From the NCBI GenBank assembly GCA_027015275.1, contig JALWCU010000160.1, forward strand, positions 1 through 38,084: a stretch of 38,084 nt of DNA, given 5' to 3'. Under the pieces are notes generated by a model that did no database searches, was not told where the DNA came from, and was given only the letters and a program-made list of their open reading frames with translations. The DNA is from Bacteroidales bacterium (lineage in GTDB: Bacteria > Bacteroidota > Bacteroidia > Bacteroidales > S143-33). Made by a program: the position numbers and the translations under genes. Below, piece after piece: positions 32,975 through 38,084 of this stretch (position 1 is the stretch's first letter; each line of letters opens with the position of its first letter).

Positions 32975-33529
32975 ATGAGGATAATTTCAGGTAAATACAA
33001 GGGGCGTGTTATACACTTGCCAAAATTTTTTCATGACCGTCCTACAACTGATTTTGCCAAAGAAGGACTCTTCAGCATACTTAGCAATTGGTATTACTTT
33101 GAGCATATAAAGGCGCTTGACCTTTTTGCCGGGAGTGGATGTATAAGTTACGAGTTTGTCTCGCGTGGTGTGGGGCAAATAACTGTTGTTGAGAAGAATC
33201 CGCGCTATGTCGATTTTATTCGCTCCCAGGTTAAGCAGCTCTTTGGAGGTGAACAGACAGTGATTAATGTTATACGTGATGATGCCTTTGCATTTTTGCA
33301 GGAGCGCCAGCTCGATTATGATGTTATCTTTGCAGACCCGCCTTTTGATGTGCAAGGGCTCGAAACATTGCCAGATTTGGCCATGGCCAACCAGTCGTTA
33401 CCACAAGATTCAATCTTTATTCTCGAGCATCCCAAACAGTTTGATTTCTCATCACATCCTAATTTTTTCCGCAAATCTACTTATGGTCATGTTAATTTTT
33501 CGTTTTTCTCCAAAAATCCAAACCAGTAA
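32975..33529 (+). CDS. rsmD: 16S rRNA (guanine(966)-N(2))-methyltransferase
   Basis: The track starts at 32882, but the RsmD N-terminus MRIISGKYKGRVI begins at the ATG at 32975; the 31 extra residues (Lys-rich) are spurious and cover the probable promoter. The roughly 184-residue enzyme has the SAM motif ALDLFAGSGCISYEFVSRG (about 47-65). The catalytic tetrad DPPF is at 121-124 in VIFADPPFD, the amino-N-methyltransferase motif. The substrate-recognition phrase RPTTDFAKEGLFSIL is a clear RsmD hallmark. It methylates G966 of 16S rRNA at N2. Its stop is 3 bases before the PP-loop gene, so the two form an operon. Confidence 0.95.
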   Translation: MRIISGKYKGRVIHLPKFFHDRPTTDFAKEGLFSILSNWYYFEHIKALDLFAGSGCISYEFVSRGVGQITVVEKNPRYVDFIRSQVKQLFGGEQTVINVIRDDAFAFLQERQLDYDVIFADPPFDVQGLETLPDLAMANQSLPQDSIFILEHPKQFDFSSHPNFFRKSTYGHVNFSFFSKNPNQ

Positions 33530-33532
33530 TGT

Positions 33533-34528
33533 ATGAAAGCACTTGTTCTCTTTAGCGGTGGATTAGACTCTACCATTGCTCTGAAACTACTCAAGGACCA
33601 CGGACTCGATACGTATGCTGTTTACGTTGAGACAGGCTTTGTTAATGCAGATTATGATCAACTTAAATATATCGCGCAGGAGCAGATTGGCGCTAAGCTT
33701 ATTATTCTTATGCGTCAGCAGCAATATATAGACAAGGTGCTTTTTACACCAAAATATGGCTATGGACGTTTTTTTAATCCTTGTCTTGACTGTCATAAGT
33801 TCATGATAGAGCAGACCTGGCAATGGGGCATAGAACAGTTTGGCAAAGGTAATTTTTTCCTGGCAACAGGCGAAGTATTGGGCCAGAGGGGAAAGAGCCA
33901 GACGCGTCCAAATATTGACAGGATGAACAAAGACTTGGGTGAGATAGCCGATTATCTTGTACGCCCCCTTTCCATTTCCTATTTCCCTGAGTCTGTGCCA
34001 CAAAAGCTTGGTGTTATTGATCCATCTAAGCTGCTAAATATCAAGGGTAAGCAGCGTCGTCAGCAGCTTGATCTAATTGACAAACTCGGAATTAAAGACT
34101 ATCAGACCCCGGCCGGCGGTTGCTTGCTTACAGTCAGCGGTTTTGCCCAGCGTCTGAAGCGTTTCTCTCAGCATTATCAGTACCAAATAGAAGATTTTCC
34201 TCTTATTCGCCATGGACGCCATTTTTGGTTTGATGATAAGCTCTTGGTCATTTCCAGAAATGAGAAAGAAACCAAGCTTTTCGAAAAATTCCATGATCCA
34301 CTTCAGCGTTTCATAACAATTGATTTACCAGCCGATGTTTTAGGGCCTGTGGCAATTATCGATGTCAGTGCAAGCGATGAGCTAATACGTACTGCATGCG
34401 GCTTATTGCTCGATTATTCCAAGGCAGACAAAGACAGAGAGTACACTTTTGTCGTTAATGGACAAAGATTTGACCACATAAAAGCTATTGACCGTAACTT
34501 GCACGCTGATAAGCTTATTAAAGGATAA
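33533..34528 (+). CDS. PP-loop ATPase, ThiI/MnmA-like sulfur-transfer protein with three conserved Cys
   Basis: The 331-residue protein starts with an adenylating PP-loop, VLFSGGLDSTIAL (about 5-17). A CxxC follows in FNPCLDCHKFM (Cys84, Cys87). A third Cys in TPAGGCLLT (Cys197) lies in a stretch seen in the Campylobacter/Helicobacter-type ThiI-like proteins. The C-terminal third (about 230-331) resembles the NFACT-R_2-type RNA-binding domain attached to such enzymes. A CxxC plus one distant Cys is the arrangement that holds an iron-sulfur cluster in some archaeal ThiI relatives. A tRNA thiolation role, probably at U8, is inferred; no substrate is proven. It follows rsmD by 3 bases. Confidence 0.75.
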   Translation: MKALVLFSGGLDSTIALKLLKDHGLDTYAVYVETGFVNADYDQLKYIAQEQIGAKLIILMRQQQYIDKVLFTPKYGYGRFFNPCLDCHKFMIEQTWQWGIEQFGKGNFFLATGEVLGQRGKSQTRPNIDRMNKDLGEIADYLVRPLSISYFPESVPQKLGVIDPSKLLNIKGKQRRQQLDLIDKLGIKDYQTPAGGCLLTVSGFAQRLKRFSQHYQYQIEDFPLIRHGRHFWFDDKLLVISRNEKETKLFEKFHDPLQRFITIDLPADVLGPVAIIDVSASDELIRTACGLLLDYSKADKDREYTFVVNGQRFDHIKAIDRNLHADKLIKG

Positions 34529-34745
34529 CTTTCTTCGAGATGAGAATTCATTATGCTCAGAAGAATTGTGAATCAATCCACGGCGCTCAAAAATTTTCTG
34601 TAGGCTTAATATGCGTTTTTGTGGCTATGGACGGTCGTTTGACAAAACCTTCCCGATTTTTCTGAAAAAATTTTTGTTCAAAGTGTAAGGAATGAGATTT
34701 TACGGTGTTTCAATTAATGAATAAGTAATTTGGTGCGTGGAGCAG
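34529..34745. other. 217-base gap, no recognisable element
   Basis: Between the PP-loop gene and the sigma-factor gene I see no ORF of note, no perfect TAnnTTTG, no strong hairpin and no tRNA. The nearest motif is TAATTTGG at 34726-34733, one mismatch from -7 consensus. The promoter of the sigma operon is probably here and may be self-recognised by the ECF factor, but I cannot place it. Confidence 0.5.
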
Positions 34746-35321
34746 ATGAGCGAACAAATATTGATTGACAGGCTCAAGGCAAAGGATCAGAGAGTTTTTC
34801 AAGACTTTGTTAATCAACATAAAGACAAGCTTTTTCGTGTGGCTATGGGCTTTGTGCATGATTCATTTCTGGCAGAGGATATTGTACAGGAAGTGTTTAT
34901 CAAGCTCTGGCAAAATATTGATTCGTGGCAAGAGGATAGGGCTCAGCTCTCTACATGGCTATACCGTGTAACAGTGAATCATTCCCTTAATAAGTTAAGG
35001 GACACAAAAAACACGAGGCAATTGTCTAGCATAAATGAGCTCATGCGGACAAATGATGATGGCTCAGTCGAGATACAGGTGCCTGATAAAGCCACAGATC
35101 CGCATGCTGCGTTGGAGAACAAAGAGCTTGCAGAAGTGTTACGCAAAGCTATCAGTGCATTACCTCGGAAACAGAGGATAGCCTTTGTCCTGAGCAAGTA
35201 TCAGAAGATGTCTTCGCGTGAAATAGCAGAGGTAATGGAGCTTTCGGTCAGTAATGTGGGCGTCATTGTCCATCGTGCCAAGAAAAACTTACAAAAGCAA
35301 ATTCTAAAGCTAATGAAATGA
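34746..35321 (+). CDS. RNA polymerase ECF sigma factor
   Basis: The track starts at a GTG at 34737; the ATG at 34746 is preferred (MSEQILIDRLKAKD), giving 191 residues. Region 2 is FVNQHKDKLFRVAMGFVHDSFLAEDIVQEVFIKLWQNIDSW, the core- and -10-binding part. Region 4 is LPRKQRIAFVLSKYQKMSSREIAEVMELSVSNVGVIVHRAKKNLQKQI, with its helix-turn-helix. No region 1.1 or 3 is present, which identifies it as ECF. Its stop overlaps the anti-sigma start as ATGA. Together with the next genes it forms an envelope-signal regulatory module. Confidence 0.93.
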   Translation: MSEQILIDRLKAKDQRVFQDFVNQHKDKLFRVAMGFVHDSFLAEDIVQEVFIKLWQNIDSWQEDRAQLSTWLYRVTVNHSLNKLRDTKNTRQLSSINELMRTNDDGSVEIQVPDKATDPHAALENKELAEVLRKAISALPRKQRIAFVLSKYQKMSSREIAEVMELSVSNVGVIVHRAKKNLQKQILKLMK

Positions 35322-35758
35322 ACTGCAAACAGGTGCAAAATAAGCTTATTTTCTACTATTATGGTGAGCTGCCACAGGCTGAGATGACAGAAATAAAACA
35401 ACATTTGGCAGAGTGTGCCTCTTGCCGCGAGCAGTACAACAAACTGTCACTTACGCTCGATTATGCCCAGCGAGAAACAGAGCTCAGTGCCCCTGAGAAT
35501 TTATGGCAAGATATTAACAACCAGCTGGATAGTACACGTAGTCAAACTGTCAAAGTATTAAGGATACGTGCCGCTCAGACGCTCGCAGCAGCTGCTGCTA
35601 TTGCCATAGCCATTTTTATTGGTTCGTTAATGGGCAAGACCTTTGCCGAGAAGTCTTATCCTGTAGCCACCAGAGAGCAGCAATACGAAGACTATGATAG
35701 CCTGGTACAGACTTTTTCATCATTAGACGCATCTGTTTACGTTGTGCTTGACAAATAA
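35318..35758 (+). CDS. Zinc-finger (ZAS) anti-sigma factor, single-pass membrane
   Basis: The 146-residue protein has an N-terminal ZAS domain: MNCKQVQNKLIFYYYGELPQAEMTEIKQHLAECASCREQYNKL with the HxxxCxxC motif. One membrane helix follows at about residues 88-106 (AAQTLAAAAAIAIAIFIGSLMG), then a short periplasmic tail. It should bind and hold the co-encoded sigma factor at the inner membrane until an envelope signal releases it. Its start lies in the sigma gene's stop (ATGA), typical for stoichiometric coupling. The tail of about 40 residues is short, so the sensing input may come from the next gene. Confidence 0.88.
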   Translation: MNCKQVQNKLIFYYYGELPQAEMTEIKQHLAECASCREQYNKLSLTLDYAQRETELSAPENLWQDINNQLDSTRSQTVKVLRIRAAQTLAAAAAIAIAIFIGSLMGKTFAEKSYPVATREQQYEDYDSLVQTFSSLDASVYVVLDK

Positions 35759-35769
35759 ATCGCAAAATT

Positions 35770-36360
35770 ATGGACACACAAACAAAAAATAAAATACTCG
35801 TAATTGCAGTAATCTTTCTCATAGTGCTTAATTTGGCTACTATTGGTTCGATTTTTTACCACATCAGCCGAATGCGTAAATTGGCAGCTCAGGAGCAGCC
35901 TATCGCGCAGGTAAATAATCGCGTGGTTCGGCCAGATTACGGGCGTGGGCCACAGTCACGGGCATCAGTAAGACGAGAGAGGCGAGAAAGGGTTTCTCCA
36001 CATTTTCGCCGTATCATGGACTCTCTGCACCTTACGCCAGAGCAGAGAAAGTATTTTCTCGAAAAACGCAGGCAATTTATGCGTACTCACCGTCCACTAA
36101 TGGACTCTTTGTTAATCTACCACGAAAGTCTCGATAGCCTTGCTTGTAGTGTCAATCCTGATACCACAAAAATTAGGTTTTATTCTCAGCGTATAGCCAG
36201 TCTGCATTATCGCTTTACCCATGATTTTGCATTGCTGGTTAATCAGTGGTACCAACAGTGTAATCCTGAGCAGCGTACGAAGTTCTGTCAGATTTTTAGA
36301 CATAAAAAATCTTATTATTCTGATTACCGTAGGCATAGAAAGACGCGAAGGAGACGGTAG
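35770..36360 (+). CDS. Spy/CpxP-like periplasmic protein, membrane-anchored
   Basis: The 196-residue protein has an N-terminal membrane helix (about 8-30), which probably anchors it on the periplasmic side. An LTxxQ-type motif, LHLTPEQRKYFLEKRRQFMRTHRP, follows, and a weaker second copy is NPEQRTKF. The two helical regions fit Spy/CpxP-like heavy-metal or misfolding sensors. The C-terminus is very basic (RRHRKTRRRR) and unusual for the family. It follows the anti-sigma by 11 bases and may feed signals to it. No metal-binding cysteine pattern is apparent. Confidence 0.8.
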   Translation: MDTQTKNKILVIAVIFLIVLNLATIGSIFYHISRMRKLAAQEQPIAQVNNRVVRPDYGRGPQSRASVRRERRERVSPHFRRIMDSLHLTPEQRKYFLEKRRQFMRTHRPLMDSLLIYHESLDSLACSVNPDTTKIRFYSQRIASLHYRFTHDFALLVNQWYQQCNPEQRTKFCQIFRHKKSYYSDYRRHRKTRRRR

Positions 36361-36478
36361 CCAGTCCTGCAATTCTGCAAGTTATCCGTGCAGGTCAGAT
36401 TCTTTAAAAAAATTACGGATAGCCAACCTTACAAATTTTACAAACTACAAAATATAAATCACATAAAATAAATGGATT

Positions 36479-38084
36479 ATGAAAAGAACGATTTTTTTAC
36501 TTTTGTTCACGTTCCTGGGAATGACAGGATTGTGGGCGCAGGAAGGAATGGGTCAAAGACATGGTCATTTTTCACAAATGGCCTCTAAGCTGGAGCCTAA
36601 TAAAGGCATAGTAATGGGTCAGGTTATTGATGAAAACAATGTTCCAGTGCCGTATTCTACTGTTTCAATTTTTAGGATGTCCGATTCGTCATTGGTCAAT
36701 GGAATATTGACTGATACTACTGGGCGTTTTGTACTTATGAATGTGCCTTATGGTACTTATTATCTGGAAGTTAAGTTTGTAGGCTTTAAGAAGAAAATAA
36801 TCAAGGGCATAACTGTTAGTGCCAGAAGACGCTTTGTCAGGATAGGGCAGATTGAGCTTAAGACAGAGATGCAAAATATCGAGCAAGTTGTGGTAGCAGC
36901 TACGGCCAAAGATGTAGAATATCGCGTGGATAAAAAAGTTATACATGTCAAACAAAATCTCTCGTCTGTGGGCGGGACAGCTGTTGATATTCTTCAGAAT
37001 ATACCATCGGTGGAAGTTGATATTCAAGGCAATGTTAAGTTGCGTGGTAGTAGCAATTTTACTGTTTTTATAAATGGTAAGCCATCGGTTCTCGAAGGTA
37101 GTGAGGCTTTGCAGCAGATGCCTGCTAGTGAAATAGACCGCATAGAGATTATCACAAATCCTTCGGCAAAATATGACCCCGATGGAGTGGCTGGAATTAT
37201 CAATATCATCACAAAGCAAAACCACAAAAAAGGTTACAACGGCCTTGTAACAGTGTCTTATGACAATTACAATGCCCTGGGTGCCAATGCTATAATAAAT
37301 ATCCGTCGCCCTAAGGTTAATTACTTTGTATCAGTCGATTACAATAACAGAGTTAGACCAGCAGACCTAATCAGCCAGAGAAAAATTTTCAATGATTCTA
37401 TTACATCGGAATATGACCAGACAGGTAACACACAATTTGGATTTGGCGGCTGGCGAGCAAAGACAGGCTTTAGCTATTATTTCAATGACAAAAATACTCT
37501 GACGGTTTCTGGCCAGCTGGGCAACAGGGGCTTTAACATGAAGTCAAATACCCAGATGTCTGAGCTTTTGTATATCAATGATGCATTGCAGCATTCTAAT
37601 TACTATGTGCAGAACGGCTATTCCAACCTTCAGGGCTGGATGTATCAAGGGAACATTGATTTTGAGCACAAGTTTAATAACAAAGGACATAAGATAAGTG
37701 CTTATATTGATGTGCGCAATTTTATGCCAAATAAGATTAATGGTACTGAGGTAGATACTACAGACCAGGACTGGCAGACAATAGCAGATGAGATGTTCTA
37801 TCAGGAGTCGCGCGAACAAAGTTCTGGTTTGCGATTGCGTGCACAGGTAGATTACGTTCAACCAATGTCTAAGGGTCGTAAGCTTGAAGCAGGTTATGTT
37901 GGTCGTTATTATGATATGCGGTCTAATTATGCTTTGTTTAATAAATATGGTTCTCAGAATTGGCAGGAGCTCAGTAATTTTTCAAATAATTTTGGTATGA
38001 TCCGTAATATCCAGGGAGCTTATGTAACTTATACAGGAAAGATTGCAAAACTATTTGATTATCAGGTAGGTTTGCGTTCAGAAT
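36479..38084 (+). CDS. TonB-dependent-receptor-like outer membrane protein, 5' part
   Basis: The right edge cuts this gene; 535 codons from the ATG at 36479 are visible. The track missed it because there is no stop. A signal peptide (MKRTIFLLLFTFLGMTGLWAQ) precedes a carboxypeptidase-regulatory-like domain: GIVMGQVIDENNVPVPYSTVSIFR, then TDTTGRFVLMNVPYGTYYLEVKFVGFKKK. The plug domain has VDILQNIPSVEVDIQGNVKLRGSSNFTVFINGKPS and SEIDRIEIITNPSAKYDPDGVAGIINIITK. The barrel has begun. It belongs to the outer-membrane beta-barrel family of CarboxypepD_reg/plug proteins in Bacteroidota, often linked to ECF sigma operons. The ligand is unknown. Only 118 bases separate it from the Spy-like gene. Confidence 0.93.
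   Translation, partial: MKRTIFLLLFTFLGMTGLWAQEGMGQRHGHFSQMASKLEPNKGIVMGQVIDENNVPVPYSTVSIFRMSDSSLVNGILTDTTGRFVLMNVPYGTYYLEVKFVGFKKKIIKGITVSARRRFVRIGQIELKTEMQNIEQVVVAATAKDVEYRVDKKVIHVKQNLSSVGGTAVDILQNIPSVEVDIQGNVKLRGSSNFTVFINGKPSVLEGSEALQQMPASEIDRIEIITNPSAKYDPDGVAGIINIITKQNHKKGYNGLVTVSYDNYNALGANAIINIRRPKVNYFVSVDYNNRVRPADLISQRKIFNDSITSEYDQTGNTQFGFGGWRAKTGFSYYFNDKNTLTVSGQLGNRGFNMKSNTQMSELLYINDALQHSNYYVQNGYSNLQGWMYQGNIDFEHKFNNKGHKISAYIDVRNFMPNKINGTEVDTTDQDWQTIADEMFYQESREQSSGLRLRAQVDYVQPMSKGRKLEAGYVGRYYDMRSNYALFNKYGSQNWQELSNFSNNFGMIRNIQGAYVTYTGKIAKLFDYQVGLRSE

Noticed and set aside
36689-37225. 178-aa minus-strand ORF
   Set aside because: It is antisense to the outer-membrane receptor gene, whose open frame runs unbroken through it.
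1-38084. CRISPR array, insertion sequence, prophage, toxin-antitoxin or defence island
   Set aside because: No regularly spaced repeats, transposase, integrase, phage structural gene or defence-type gene pair was seen on either strand.

Overview
The window looks like ordinary chromosome from a low-GC member of the Bacteroidota (Bacteroidetes). Four things point there. Family markers DUF4270, DUF4290, DUF5103 (type IX secretion plug) and GSCFA are present. One protein ends in a type IX secretion sorting domain. Start codons mostly lack a Shine-Dalgarno sequence. Several upstream regions carry the Bacteroidota -7 motif TAnnTTTG, best seen ahead of tRNA-Glu, where it pairs with a -33 TTTG. I cannot name genus or species. 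I see no phage, insertion sequence, CRISPR array, rRNA or plasmid gene.

Layout. 1-3357: the cut 5' end of an AI-2E-type permease, a MEMO-family lipoprotein, a START-like protein, and a coupled pair of a YfiR-like secreted protein and an AlbA_2/winged-helix regulator. 3529-11324 (+): one probable operon with a truncated GT5 protein, a DUF4270 lipoprotein, glmS, wbpE, wbpD, wbpB and manA. This is a sugar-nucleotide block that makes amino sugars and a diacetamido-uronic acid precursor for surface polysaccharide. 11340-11492: promoter, tRNA-Glu(UUC) and terminator. 11504-17174 (+): membrane GT2, mnmD, SGNH hydrolase, a 90-residue ParB-like protein, GT4 and an M28 peptidase with a PDZ domain, packed with overlaps and closed by a terminator. 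17308-25616: a small membrane protein, a small secreted protein, a type IX secreted repeat protein, tex, a lipoprotein coupled to a VTT membrane protein, and the type IX plug protein. 32838-24876 (-): an eight-gene run of DUF4290, LptF/G, GT, ribBA, GSCFA, HAD, M23 and GT2. 32975-34528 (+): rsmD and a PP-loop thiolase-like protein. 34746-38084 (+): ECF sigma factor, anti-sigma, Spy/CpxP-like protein and a TonB-dependent-receptor-like outer membrane protein cut by the right edge.

The dominant theme is the cell envelope: precursor sugars (GlmS, WbpB/D/E, ManA), four glycosyltransferases, an LPS export permease, a peptidoglycan hydrolase, type IX secretion parts and an envelope-stress sigma module. 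They are interleaved with housekeeping genes (ribBA, tex, rsmD, mnmD). I found no clearly new multi-gene defence or mobile system. The points most worth a second look are the tRNA-Glu terminator sitting directly in front of the GT2 operon, the tiny ParB-like gene inside that operon, the three-cysteine PP-loop enzyme, and the YfiR-like/AlbA_2 pair.
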